32,878 nt of DNA from Vibrio hibernica (GTDB lineage Bacteria; Pseudomonadota; Gammaproteobacteria; Enterobacterales; Vibrionaceae): the NCBI RefSeq assembly GCF_015223435.1, contig NZ_VHKO01000031.1:1-32878 (forward strand), given 5' to 3'. Numbering within the stretch: position 1 is the first letter of the stretch; each line of letters starts with the position of its first letter. Below, piece after piece: positions 14,126 to 22,837 of this stretch. Position numbers and translations under genes: made by a program. The notes below the pieces were generated by a model. That model saw nothing but the letters and a program-made list of their open reading frames with translations, was not told the origin of the DNA and made no database searches.

Positions 14126-14893
14126 ATGTTAAATAAATATCAAAAAGTCTACTGGTGTATCGTTGACGGTAGCGAAATCTATTTTCCGGATCAAAGCTTG
14201 CCGTATGGGTCGGCAGAAGAACTAAATTTACCGCTCGAACAAGCCTTAAATATTGGCAGTTATCTCGGCACGCCATGCTATTGGATTAATGCCAGCGAAA
14301 TTGATTCTCTTTTTGATATGACATCGTTACGTGATTTATTAACGCAACCGGAAGCTTTATTTTTAATGGCAAGTCGCGCGGTACAGTTTGGCCATATGTT
14401 TACGACGCAACGCTTTTGTTCGCAGTGTGGCGGTCGAAATCATCTGAATATTAATCAAATTGCCATGCAGTGCAGTGATTGCCGTACTTTGCACTATCCG
14501 CGTATTTTTCCTTGTATTATTGTGGCGATAAAAAAAGATCATCAAATCCTCCTCGCCAATCATGCAAAGCATACTAGTGGCATGTATACCGTGATTGCTG
14601 GATTTGTGGAAGTTGGGGAAACGCTTGAGCAATGTGTCGCCCGTGAAATCAAAGAAGAAACGGGTATTAATGTAAAAAATATTCGTTATTTTGGCAGTCA
14701 ACCGTGGGCATTTCCGTCGAGTATGATGGTCGGCTTCTTGGCTGATTATGATTGTGGCGAGATCAAGGTAGATAAAACGGAGTTAGCCGCTGCGAATTGG
14801 TTTAGCGCCGGGTGTCTTCCTCCAGTGGCTCCGAAAGGGACAATTGCCCGAGCCTTAATTGAGCATACTTTAGGTTGTGAGATTATGAATTAG
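14126..14893 (+). CDS. nudC: NAD(+) diphosphatase / RNA deNADding hydrolase NudC
   Basis: Hydrolyses NAD(H) to NMN(H) and AMP and removes the 5' NAD cap from RNA. The product is 255 residues (E. coli 257). It has a variable N-terminal domain (1-90), a zinc ribbon with C98, C101, C116 and C119, and the Nudix domain with the complete box from G159 ([11 protein letters not shown]) to REIKEETGI. The NudC signature SQPWAFPSS at 191-199 distinguishes it from other Nudix enzymes. GAGGGA precedes ATG 14126. hemE follows on the same strand after 274 bases, but an oppositely oriented terminator lies between, and hemE has its own likely promoter. Confidence 0.95.
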   Translation: MLNKYQKVYWCIVDGSEIYFPDQSLPYGSAEELNLPLEQALNIGSYLGTPCYWINASEIDSLFDMTSLRDLLTQPEALFLMASRAVQFGHMFTTQRFCSQCGGRNHLNINQIAMQCSDCRTLHYPRIFPCIIVAIKKDHQILLANHAKHTSGMYTVIAGFVEVGETLEQCVAREIKEETGINVKNIRYFGSQPWAFPSSMMVGFLADYDCGEIKVDKTELAAANWFSAGCLPPVAPKGTIARALIEHTLGCEIMN

Positions 14894-14906
14894 GCAAGAT
14901 ATGTAA

Positions 14907-14978
14907 TCATGAGACAAAAAAAACCTCCGGGGATGCCGGAGGGGTAAGTAAGATGTCGTTATGGTTGCGGAACATCAT
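14907..14978 (-). other. Orphan leader-peptide-like ORF (22-23 codons) merged with a terminator
   Basis: On the minus strand GAGGA precedes two adjacent ATGs (14978 and 14975) that open a 23- or 22-residue ORF: MMFRNHNDILLTPP followed by ASPEVFFVS. The second ATG has the better spacing. The last codons run through the stem and U-run of an intrinsic terminator. Shine-Dalgarno, tiny ORF and overlapping terminator is the layout of an attenuator leader or a terminated small RNA. The only gene further along this strand is rsd, beyond nudC, which lies the other way, so nothing obvious is regulated in cis. I do not recognise the peptide. Its promoter should lie in 14990-15120 but was not convincing by eye. 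Confidence 0.5.
14916..14942 (-). terminator. Minus-strand intrinsic terminator between nudC and hemE
   Basis: Stem CCTCCGG / CCGGAGG with a five-base loop. On the minus strand it is followed by eight T (the A-run at 14916-14923), whereas on the + strand no T-run follows. It therefore terminates leftward transcription and marks an unannotated minus-strand transcript. Confidence 0.85.
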
Positions 14979-15167
14979 GTGTCCTCGCTTATTATCATTC
15001 TTCATTAGCAAACTAAATTGCTAGCTAACAAAGTATTAACAAATTCCTTGATGCAAGCAAATATCAGACGACTTTAATGTTGGATAACATGATCTCCATA
15101 ACAAACCAATAGCAAAATGTGCGCTAAGTAATGCTAGAATAATGCCTTTCAAGTTAAGGGAAAACAA

Positions 15168-16235
15168 ATGACTGAATTAAAAAATGACCGCTACTTACGT
15201 GCCTTAATGAAAGAGCCAGTAGATTACACGCCGGTATGGATGATGCGCCAAGCTGGCCGCTATTTACCAGAATATCGTCAAACTCGTAGTGTGGCTGGTG
15301 ATTTTATGTCACTTTGTAAAAATGCCGAGTTAGCATCAGAGGTGACTTTACAGCCGCTGAAACGATTTCCATTAGATGCCGCCATTTTATTCTCTGATAT
15401 TTTAACGATTCCTGATGCGATGGGATTAGGTTTGTATTTTGAAGCCGGTGAAGGTCCAAAATTTGAACGCCCAATTACCTGTAAAGCGGATGTCGATAAA
15501 ATTGGCCTACCAGATCCAGAAGGCGAGTTGCAATATGTAATGAATGCCGTTCGCCAAATCCGTAAAGATCTGCAAGGCGAAGTACCGTTGATTGGTTTTT
15601 CTGGCAGTCCGTGGACGCTAGCGACTTACATGATTGAAGGTGGCAGCTCAAAAGCCTTTACTAAAATTAAACAGATGATGTATGCCGATCCAAGCATCTT
15701 GCATGCGTTATTAGATAAACTAGCCGATAGTGTTGTCGAATATCTGAATGCTCAAATCAAGGCAGGGGCTCAATCTGTTATGGTATTTGATACTTGGGGC
15801 GGCGTATTAACGCCACGTGATTACCAAGACTTTTCGTTACAATACATGCACAAAATCGTCGATGGTTTAATTCGTGAAAATGACGGTCGCCGTGTACCAG
15901 TTACGCTATTTACTAAAAATGGTGGTATGTGGCTTGAGAAGATTGCGGCGACAGGCTGTGATGCTATTGGCTTGGATTGGACCATTAATATTGCCGATGC
16001 GGTGGCTCGCGTGGGTGATAAAGTAGCGTTGCAAGGCAATATGGATCCATCTATGTTGTATGCTCAGCCTGAACGTATTCGTCAAGAAGTCGCTTCTATC
16101 TTAGATGGGTTTGGTGATGCTGGCACAGGACACGTATTCAACTTAGGTCATGGTATTCATCTTGACGTACCGCCAGAAAATGCTGGGGTGTTTGTGGATG
16201 CTGTGCACGAACTGTCGAAACCTTATCATCGATAA
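15168..16235 (+). CDS. hemE: Uroporphyrinogen decarboxylase
   Basis: Cytoplasmic haem-biosynthesis enzyme that removes four carboxyl groups from uroporphyrinogen III to give coproporphyrinogen III. The product is 355 residues (E. coli 354). Motifs are [11 protein letters not shown] at 27-37, with substrate-binding arginines, the catalytic aspartate D77 in [43 protein letters not shown] and FNLGHGI. AAGGG precedes ATG 15168. An extended -10 (TGCTAGAAT, 15132-15140) with no good -35 lies upstream, giving a leader of about 20 bases. A terminator follows, so hemE is probably monocistronic here. Confidence 0.98.
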   Translation: MTELKNDRYLRALMKEPVDYTPVWMMRQAGRYLPEYRQTRSVAGDFMSLCKNAELASEVTLQPLKRFPLDAAILFSDILTIPDAMGLGLYFEAGEGPKFERPITCKADVDKIGLPDPEGELQYVMNAVRQIRKDLQGEVPLIGFSGSPWTLATYMIEGGSSKAFTKIKQMMYADPSILHALLDKLADSVVEYLNAQIKAGAQSVMVFDTWGGVLTPRDYQDFSLQYMHKIVDGLIRENDGRRVPVTLFTKNGGMWLEKIAATGCDAIGLDWTINIADAVARVGDKVALQGNMDPSMLYAQPERIRQEVASILDGFGDAGTGHVFNLGHGIHLDVPPENAGVFVDAVHELSKPYHR

Positions 16236-16253
16236 TTAAAATACAATTAAATC

Positions 16254-16282
16254 AAAGCGTAGCCACTGAGCTGCGCTTTTTT
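16254..16282 (+). terminator. Intrinsic terminator after hemE
   Basis: AAAGCGTAGC / GCTGCGCTTT, a 10-bp stem with one G-T pair and a CACTGA loop, followed by more T. It isolates hemE from the exporter operon. Confidence 0.85.
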
Positions 16283-16313
16283 ATACCCATTGTATATTGA
16301 GAGATCGGATGAG

Positions 16314-16341
16314 TTGCGATTTTGTGTTATTGGCATAGAAT
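16314..16341 (+). promoter_or_regulatory. Probable promoter of the TolC-HlyD-ABC2 operon
   Basis: TTGCGA at 16314-16319, a 16-base spacer and TAGAAT at 16336-16341. Initiation near 16348 would exclude the upstream TTG start of the first gene and leaves ATG 16391 as a sensible start. Confidence 0.55.
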
Positions 16342-16390
16342 AAAATCACTCATGGATGAATCAGACAATAGACACATTGAACTTATGTTT

Positions 16391-17836
16391 ATGAAAATAA
16401 ATCGAAATACTATCTCAATAAACCAAATATCACGGAGCCTAGCTCTACGCAAGCAAATGGTTCATTCATCTTATCTTGCTATCTTCTCTTGGTTTTTATT
16501 GTTCACTCCAAATGCATGGGCTGAAGAGGTGTCTTTTTATCAAGCATGGCAGTCTGTTCTGACCAATAACGATGGCTTGGCCGCCGAACGTGCCAATGTT
16601 GATCAGGCGCAACTTAAGCAAGATGCTTCGGGTGCTTTGAATTTACCCAGTGTCACGCTAAGTGCTAATTACACTCGGTTAGATGATGATGTAGAAATAT
16701 CACCTTCTGATCTGGCAGAAAGTATGCCGATTGGTTCCAGTGCATTGATTAAAGCATTTGATGGCATGTTGACTTCGACCTTGATGGACAAAGATGTTTT
16801 TACCAGTTCAATTCGTGCTATTTGGCCCATTTTTACTGGAGGCAGAATTTCGGCAGCGCAAGATATTGCCGAAGGTAAAAAAGACGAAGCGAAATATATG
16901 TTGCAGATGAAGCAACAGGCGAAGTTTGAAGATTTGTCTAAATATTATTTTGGCGTCGTGCTTTCTGAGCAAGTTTTCGCTACTCGCCAAGAAGTCGAAC
17001 AAGGTCTAAAAGAACATTTCGAGCACGCAAAAAAACTGGAAGAGCAAGGGCAAATAGCCAGAGTTCAGCGCTTACAAGCCGAAGTGGCGTATGACAAAGC
17101 CAAAGTCGAGACTCGCAAAGCGCAGCGTAATGTCGAAATTACTCAAATGGCCCTTACCCATTTACTGAAAGCCAACAGCCTTACTCGCCCTTCCACTAAG
17201 CTATTTATTAATGAAAGTTTGCCACCTATGCAGGCATTTTTGGACAAGACTTTAAATGAATATCCCGGGCTTAGTATTTTAGATGCTAAAGAAAAGCAAG
17301 CCGATGGATTGGTTGGGGTTGAGAAAGGAAAATATTACCCAGAAGTATTCGTGTATGGAAATTACAATGTGTACAGTGATGACACTTTGGTCGGCAATAC
17401 GACGCCAGATTGGTTAGTCGGCGTTGGCGTCAGTATTCCTTTAATTGATACCTCGGGTCGGTCAGACAAAGTGAGCGCTGCGCACATGGCCAAAAGGCAA
17501 GTCGGGTATTTACGCGCCCAAGCAAAACAAGATTTATCCTTGCTGGTGGAAAAGACTTACCGTGAAGCCTATCAATCATTAGAGGAATATAACGGGCTTG
17601 AATCGAGCGTGTCGATGGCACAAGAAAATATCGATCTACAACAGAAGGCTTTTAGCCAAGGATTATCGACCTCATTAGATGTCGTCGATGCCGAAATGTA
17701 TCTCAGCAGCATTAAAACTCAGCGTTCAGCTGCGGCTTATCAATATGTTTTGTCGCTCTCTCGCTTACTGGCGGTGAGTGGTGAAATGGACAGCTTTAAC
17801 CAATACCAACAATATAAAGGATTAGAGGTACATTAA
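16391..17836 (+). CDS. TolC-family outer-membrane efflux channel
   Basis: Outer-membrane/periplasmic tunnel that should dock with the adaptor encoded next. From ATG 16391 the product is 481 residues. A basic N-terminus leads to a hydrophobic signal segment (SSYLAIFSWFLLF) and an AWA-EE cleavage site. The mature part has the two OEP repeats: long heptad-rich helices such as DIAEGKKDEAKYMLQMKQQ and VAYDKAKVETRKAQRN, and the second half after LDAKEKQADGLVGVEKGKYYPEVFVYGNY. The frame is open upstream to TTG 16322, and ATGs also occur at 16352, 16385 and 16457; none has a strong ribosome binding site, so the start is uncertain. It overlaps the adaptor gene by one base (TAATG). Confidence 0.85.
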   Translation: MKINRNTISINQISRSLALRKQMVHSSYLAIFSWFLLFTPNAWAEEVSFYQAWQSVLTNNDGLAAERANVDQAQLKQDASGALNLPSVTLSANYTRLDDDVEISPSDLAESMPIGSSALIKAFDGMLTSTLMDKDVFTSSIRAIWPIFTGGRISAAQDIAEGKKDEAKYMLQMKQQAKFEDLSKYYFGVVLSEQVFATRQEVEQGLKEHFEHAKKLEEQGQIARVQRLQAEVAYDKAKVETRKAQRNVEITQMALTHLLKANSLTRPSTKLFINESLPPMQAFLDKTLNEYPGLSILDAKEKQADGLVGVEKGKYYPEVFVYGNYNVYSDDTLVGNTTPDWLVGVGVSIPLIDTSGRSDKVSAAHMAKRQVGYLRAQAKQDLSLLVEKTYREAYQSLEEYNGLESSVSMAQENIDLQQKAFSQGLSTSLDVVDAEMYLSSIKTQRSAAAYQYVLSLSRLLAVSGEMDSFNQYQQYKGLEVH

Positions 17837-18834
17837 TGAAGACGATACTGAGTACCACGAAGTCAAAAGTGATAGTTGTCTTGGTATTGATCCTGATTGT
17901 TTGGGTTGGTTATACCTTTTGGCAAGCTTATCAGACTAAGCCTGAACGTTTTCAAGGCCAAGTCGAAGCGCAGCAATACCTTATTTCATCAAAAGTGGCG
18001 GGCCGTATTGACCAAGTGTTGGTAAAAAAAGGCGATAAAGTCACCTCTGGACAAATGATCTTCACCATTTTAAGCCCTGAAATTGAAGCGAAATTAGAGC
18101 AAGCTAAAGCGGGACAGGCAGCCGCGGGCGCAATGTCTGCTCAGGCTGAGAAAGGGGCAAGAAACCAAGAGATTGCAGCGGCCAAAGATCAATGGAATAA
18201 AGCCAAAGCGGCCTCAAACTTGATGGAAAAGACGTTTAAACGCGTGGATAATTTATATCAAGATGGTGTGGTAGCCGAACAAAAACGCGATGAAGCGATG
18301 ACACAATGGCAAGCGGCCCGCTATACCGAACGGGCGGCTTATCAAATGTATCAAATGGCGCAAGAGGGAGCACGAGTTGAAACCAAATTGGCGGCCAAAG
18401 AAAAAGAACGCATGGCAGCTGGCGCGGTAGCAGAAGTGGAAGCGTATGCCGCGGATACTAAAATATCGAGTTGGCACGATGGTGAAGTCAGCGACATATT
18501 ATTGCATTCTGGTGAATTAGCGCCACAAGGCTTCCCAGTGGTGACGATTGTTGATATGCAAGATGCGTGGGCGATCTTTCATGTACGAGAAGATAGCTTG
18601 AAAGCGTTTAAACAAGGCGTTGAATTTAATGTCTCTATTCCTGCTCTTGGTACTGATGTGTACCGCTTTAAAGTCTCGCATGTGTCGGTGATGGGCGATT
18701 TTGCCACTTGGCGTACTACCGATGCCAATCAAGGTTTTGATATGCGCACTTTTGAAGTCGACGCTCGCCCAGTCAAACCGATTAAGGATCTTCGAGTTGG
18801 TATGAGTGTGTTACTTGAATCTGATGCTCAATAA
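17836..18834 (+). CDS. HlyD-family periplasmic adaptor (membrane fusion protein)
   Basis: Bridges inner-membrane permeases and the TolC-like channel. The product is 332 residues: one N-terminal membrane anchor (about 11-29), a first lipoyl half (about 38-80, with SSKVAGRIDQVLVKKGDKVTSGQ), an alanine/lysine/glutamate-rich coiled-coil hairpin (about 84-200), the second lipoyl half (HDGEVSDILLHSGELAPQGFPVVTI) and a beta-barrel domain. This is the YbhG/YhiI type that pairs with ABC-2 permeases. AGAGG precedes ATG 17836, which overlaps the preceding stop by one base. The next gene starts five bases after the stop. Confidence 0.9.
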   Translation: MKTILSTTKSKVIVVLVLILIVWVGYTFWQAYQTKPERFQGQVEAQQYLISSKVAGRIDQVLVKKGDKVTSGQMIFTILSPEIEAKLEQAKAGQAAAGAMSAQAEKGARNQEIAAAKDQWNKAKAASNLMEKTFKRVDNLYQDGVVAEQKRDEAMTQWQAARYTERAAYQMYQMAQEGARVETKLAAKEKERMAAGAVAEVEAYAADTKISSWHDGEVSDILLHSGELAPQGFPVVTIVDMQDAWAIFHVREDSLKAFKQGVEFNVSIPALGTDVYRFKVSHVSVMGDFATWRTTDANQGFDMRTFEVDARPVKPIKDLRVGMSVLLESDAQ

Positions 18835-18839
18835 TCACG

Positions 18840-20009
18840 ATGACGATGCGCGCCTGTTTTTTACATGAACTGAAAATAGTCCGAGAGCAGCCTTGGTTAC
18901 AAGCGATGTTGTGGTGGTTACCATTGCTAATGTTTGTATGTTTATGGCTGGTGTTTTCGAGTGGCACGGCGCGTAATTTACCAATTGGCGTGGTAGATAA
19001 TGATCACAGCGTGATTTCGCGAGGCTTGATCCGTTATTACGATGCTAGCCCAACATTGGCGGTGACTCAGCAATATACCTCCATTCAACAAGGCAGCGCG
19101 GCTTTAAAGAATGCCGATATTTACGCATTGGTCGTCATTCCTCATGATACCTATAAGCAAACCCTATTAGGTGAATCGCCGACCGTGACGGCATTTTATA
19201 ATAGTCAGTTTATTTTAACCGGTAAGTTGATTAATTCGGCGATGCAACAAGCGCAAGGTACTTATAATGCTGGCATTGAAGTGATGTCTTCATTAAGCAA
19301 AGGCAATATAACCCCTACACAAGCATTGGCCAAAGCCGTTCCCATTCGTAGTCAGATCACACCTTTATTTAACAGCAATAGCCATTATGGTCAGTTCTTA
19401 GTTTCGGCTGCAATCCCCGCGATTTGGCAAATCATCATTGTTGCTACCACTATTTTGACCATGGCGGCTGAGCAACGAAAGCAAGGACTGCCGGTATGGT
19501 TAAACCCACATCCAGGGCAAACCTTGCTGATGAAATTACTGCCTTATACGGGATTCTACTGGTTGCAAGGCGTTGTGTTTTTATGGGGGATGTATGTGTG
19601 GCTTGATTGGCCGATGCACGGATCGTGGCGGATCTTAATGATCGCACAATTATGCATGGTACTGGCCTGTCAAAGTGTGGGGGCATTGTTTTATATGCTC
19701 ACACAAAATGTGACTCGCTCGATGAGTTTTGTCGCCGCGTTTACCGCACCCGCTTTTGCTTTTATGGGGATCACCTTTCCCGCATCGGATATGCCTTTTT
19801 TAGCTCAATTCTGGCGCGCACTATTACCAGTTAGCCACTATATCGAGTTGCAAGTGAATCAAGTCAATAATGGTGTGGGTTTAGCGCAGTCAATTGGGCA
19901 AATATTCGCTTTGCTTTGTTATGGCGTAGTACTGGCCATCGCAATATGGCTGGCGGTTGGCATTGCTAACAAAGCGAAAAATAATGCGGTAGAGCAGGTA
20001 GATTTATGA
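18840..20009 (+). CDS. ABC-2 type permease, first of pair
   Basis: Inner-membrane permease of the ABC-2 family. The product is 389 residues: one N-terminal membrane helix (about 22-40), a periplasmic domain of roughly 150 residues beginning GTARNLPIGVVDNDHS, then five hydrophobic segments from about 190 to 380 (AAIPAIWQIIIVATTIL; FMGITFPASDMPFLAQFWRALLPVSHYIE is the conserved C-terminal ABC-2 stretch). It resembles E. coli YbhS/YbhR/YhhJ-type permeases. There is no nucleotide-binding domain: no Walker A or LSGGQ. Translation is probably coupled to the adaptor gene since no clear ribosome site is seen. It overlaps the next gene by four bases (ATGA). Confidence 0.85.
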   Translation: MTMRACFLHELKIVREQPWLQAMLWWLPLLMFVCLWLVFSSGTARNLPIGVVDNDHSVISRGLIRYYDASPTLAVTQQYTSIQQGSAALKNADIYALVVIPHDTYKQTLLGESPTVTAFYNSQFILTGKLINSAMQQAQGTYNAGIEVMSSLSKGNITPTQALAKAVPIRSQITPLFNSNSHYGQFLVSAAIPAIWQIIIVATTILTMAAEQRKQGLPVWLNPHPGQTLLMKLLPYTGFYWLQGVVFLWGMYVWLDWPMHGSWRILMIAQLCMVLACQSVGALFYMLTQNVTRSMSFVAAFTAPAFAFMGITFPASDMPFLAQFWRALLPVSHYIELQVNQVNNGVGLAQSIGQIFALLCYGVVLAIAIWLAVGIANKAKNNAVEQVDL

Positions 20010-21178
20010 TGAGCTGGTGGCAGGTTTTTCGTTGTGAATGTCAGGCTATTTTTACCAACTCAGCGTTGTTATTGACGGTGTTTGGTGGCGTGGTGATGTA
20101 CTCTTTTTTATACCCTTTACCTTATAGCCAACAATTACCGCGTGAACAAGCAATCGTGGTGGTGAACTTAGATAACACCGCTACCAGTCGTGAATTGGAA
20201 AGGATGGTCGATGCTACGCCGCAAGTTGAGATTTTGCAACATGCATACAGTTTGAAAGATGCCCAGCACTCGCTTAATCAAGGTGATGTACATGGGATAT
20301 TAGCGATCCCAAAAAACTTTAGTCGAGATTTATTATTAGGTAAAAGCCCACCTTTAGCTTATGCCGGAGATGCCGCTTATTTTTTGATTTATGGCACTGT
20401 GGTGGAAGGACTAGCCTCTGCTGGAGGGACGTTATCGGCAAAAGCCAAAGTCTCTCGCATGGTGATGTCGGGTGAAAACTTGGTTTTAGCTTCCAATCAA
20501 TACGCCCCTGTTAAGTTGTCGATGCAACCGGTTTTTAATCCCAGTAATGGTTACGTTAATTATGTTGTCCCCGCGGTCTTTGTATTGATTTTGCATCAAA
20601 CCTTATTGATTGCTGCAGGATTGGTGGGAGGGGAGCAAAATGAATCGCGCCGCGCGGGAATTACAGGTTATTGGCAACGTAGTGCAACTATTGATCGTTG
20701 GTCTGCACGTTTAGTGATTCTTCTGCTGACCTATATCCCACTCGCGTTGTATTACTTTGGTTTTAGTTTTCAATTTTATGGCATCAGTCGTTTAGCCTCA
20801 ATGGGTAATATCTTAGCGATGTTAATCCCATTTTTAGCTGCGGTGATTGGGCTTGGTATGGTAATGGGCGAGCTTATCCCAAGGCGCGAGCTGGCGACAC
20901 TCATTGTGGTACTCAGCTCATTGCCATTAGTGTTTTGCGCCGGCTTTATTTGGCCAACTTCTGAGCTGCCTCTGGGGTTGCAATATTTAGCGAAACTTTT
21001 CCCCTCTACACCGGCCATTAATGGATTCCTACGTTTAAATCAAATGGGTGCGAGCTTTCAACAAGTGCTGCCTTATTGGGGGTTGTTGTGGGGGCAAGCG
21101 GTCACTTATGGCGGATTGGCGTTGTGGTTGATGGCGCGAAAAAATAAAGGTGATATTTCAGCAGCTAAAGAATCTTAG
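20006..21178 (+). CDS. ABC-2 type permease, second of pair
   Basis: Partner permease of 390 residues with the same architecture: an N-terminal helix (about 17-37), a periplasmic domain beginning PREQAIVVVNLDNTATSREL, and a five-segment C-terminal membrane domain (VVPAVFVLILHQTLLIAAGLV; FCAGFIWPTSELP; LAKLFPSTPAINGFLRLNQMG). The two permeases presumably form a heterodimer. AGCAGG lies before ATG 20006. It is the last gene of the operon. Its 3' end overlaps by 14 bases the convergent uracil-DNA glycosylase gene, and no terminator separates them. The ATPase expected for such a permease pair is absent from the operon. Confidence 0.85.
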   Translation: MMSWWQVFRCECQAIFTNSALLLTVFGGVVMYSFLYPLPYSQQLPREQAIVVVNLDNTATSRELERMVDATPQVEILQHAYSLKDAQHSLNQGDVHGILAIPKNFSRDLLLGKSPPLAYAGDAAYFLIYGTVVEGLASAGGTLSAKAKVSRMVMSGENLVLASNQYAPVKLSMQPVFNPSNGYVNYVVPAVFVLILHQTLLIAAGLVGGEQNESRRAGITGYWQRSATIDRWSARLVILLLTYIPLALYYFGFSFQFYGISRLASMGNILAMLIPFLAAVIGLGMVMGELIPRRELATLIVVLSSLPLVFCAGFIWPTSELPLGLQYLAKLFPSTPAINGFLRLNQMGASFQQVLPYWGLLWGQAVTYGGLALWLMARKNKGDISAAKES

Positions 21179-21764
21179 TTTTAATTAAGGCTTGGATATA
21201 AGGAATGACATCTTGTTCGAACCATGGATTCTTTTTGAGCCAAATATTATTGCGTGGTGATGGATGCGGGATCGGCACATAGCTCGGTGCCCATCGTTGC
21301 CAGTTTTTCACGGTTTCGGTTAATGTCTTGGGCTTGTCGCCTAAATTAGAACCGCTTAGTTCAGAATTACTGAGATAATAATTTTGAGCGTATTGGCCGA
21401 TCAGCAACGTCATTTCAATATTAGGTAACTGAGCCAGTAAGGCTTGATGCCATTGCGGAGCGCATTCTTTTCTTGGTGGTAAATCGCCGCTTTTTCCTTT
21501 TCCTGGATAGCAAAATCCCATTGGCATAATGGCGACTTTAGTCGGATCATAAAAAGTCTCGCTATCCATGCCAAGCCACAAGCGTAATCGCTCACCACTG
21601 GCATCATTAAAAGGCACGCCAGATTGGTGCACTTTAATTCCTGGCGCTTGACCAATAATGAGCAATTTGGCATTTGGATGCGCTTGCACGACTGGGCGGC
21701 AGCCAAGCTCCAGTGCCGATTCACAGATCCGACACTGATTTATTGCCGTTAATAATGTCTTCAT
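21165..21764 (-). CDS. Uracil-DNA glycosylase family protein, likely Fe-S type
   Basis: Probable base-excision-repair glycosylase. The product is 199 residues. Motif A is GQAPG (38-42) and motif B HPSPRN (167-172). Four cysteines at C11, C14 (CRIC), C85 and C101 (CYPGKGKSGDLPPRKEC) have nearly the spacing of the 4Fe-4S ligands of family 4 glycosylases. HPSPRN is reminiscent of SMUG-type motif B, so subfamily and base specificity cannot be assigned by eye. Its ATG overlaps the stop of the upstream dehydrogenase gene by one base, so the two form an operon. Its 3' end overlaps the convergent permease gene. Confidence 0.8.
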   Translation of the reverse strand: MKTLLTAINQCRICESALELGCRPVVQAHPNAKLLIIGQAPGIKVHQSGVPFNDASGERLRLWLGMDSETFYDPTKVAIMPMGFCYPGKGKSGDLPPRKECAPQWHQALLAQLPNIEMTLLIGQYAQNYYLSNSELSGSNLGDKPKTLTETVKNWQRWAPSYVPIPHPSPRNNIWLKKNPWFEQDVIPYIQALIKTKIL

Positions 21765-22729
21765 TAATAGCCTCGAGTAAAATCGACTTTATTTTTTAGT
21801 GGTTGCTGCTTATTAAATAAATGATAATTTTCGGTGAATATTTCCCATACTTGTTCAGGAAAGCTGGTGGCGGCAATATGCGGCGTGACCGTGATATTAG
21901 GATGATGCCAAAATGGTGAATCGTTACGAATAGGTTCATGACGGAAAACATCTAAAAAGGCATGAGTTATCTGCCCAGATCCTAATGCGGCTAATAAGGC
22001 TTCATCATCGACAGTATACCCACGGCCAATATTAAATAATAATGCACCATGACAATGTTCAAAGGCCGAATACGATAATAATTTATCCGTTTGTGGTGTG
22101 TTAGGCAGTGCATTCACAACTACATCGGCCTGTGCCAAAGCGCGATCCAATTGTGCAATCGGATAGATATGATGAAACGCATTCTGAGTTGGTGCTTGAC
22201 CACTTCTGTTGACCCCCACGGCAATAAATCCTAGCGCAGAAACTGCTTTGGCTAATTGATGACCAATTGAACCAGTCCCAAGAATAACCATAGTTTTATC
22301 TTTGACGCTTTGGTATGGGTGTATTTGCCATTGTTTCGCTTGCTGCTGCTGTTGATATAGGGCGAAATGACGGAAATAGCTCAAGCTATAGCCAAGTACA
22401 TATTCACTGATTAATTGCCCAAAAATACCTTTTACGTTGGTTAATTGATAATCACAGCGTAGATTTTTCTCTATTAAAGCATCAACACCCGCGTAGGTAG
22501 ACTGTAACCAAGTAAGATTAGGGAATTGTTCAAGCTGAGTAGCTATTTGAGGTGGATCGGCTAATACTATGGTGGCTTGGCTTTTATCTTGCGTTAATAC
22601 AATATTTGGAAGTGTTTGTTGCTGTAGGAAATCGTGATAAATAGAAGCTTGTTTCGCCACAATATAAAGTTGGTGAGGAACATTAATCTGATGGGATTGT
22701 TTTTGTGGCGCTTGCGTATTATTCGTCAT
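21764..22729 (-). CDS. D-isomer-specific 2-hydroxyacid dehydrogenase
   Basis: Predicted NAD(P)H-dependent reductase of 2-oxoacids, resembling glyoxylate/hydroxypyruvate reductases of the GhrA kind; the substrate is unknown. The product is 321 residues. It has an N-terminal substrate domain (about 18-100), a Rossmann nucleotide-binding domain with GTGSIG at 151-156, and the family triad R236 (NIGRG), E265 (FRHEP) and H284 (TPHIAA). The first 17 residues are glutamine-rich and probably disordered. AAGGGA lies upstream but about 15 bases from ATG, so the start is less certain. Divergent from yjaG; the 108-base gap holds the short palindrome GGTTTAGTAAACC (22769-22781). Confidence 0.88.
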   Translation of the reverse strand: MTNNTQAPQKQSHQINVPHQLYIVAKQASIYHDFLQQQTLPNIVLTQDKSQATIVLADPPQIATQLEQFPNLTWLQSTYAGVDALIEKNLRCDYQLTNVKGIFGQLISEYVLGYSLSYFRHFALYQQQQQAKQWQIHPYQSVKDKTMVILGTGSIGHQLAKAVSALGFIAVGVNRSGQAPTQNAFHHIYPIAQLDRALAQADVVVNALPNTPQTDKLLSYSAFEHCHGALLFNIGRGYTVDDEALLAALGSGQITHAFLDVFRHEPIRNDSPFWHHPNITVTPHIAATSFPEQVWEIFTENYHLFNKQQPLKNKVDFTRGY

Positions 22730-22837
22730 TGGATTTGTGCCGTCCCTTGTGTTTTATTTATTGATTCAGGTTTAGTAAACCAAGCTGTTTTCAAGTAAAC
22801 TTCCGCTGTCTTTTTTTGAATCTATTTTCGAGTACTT

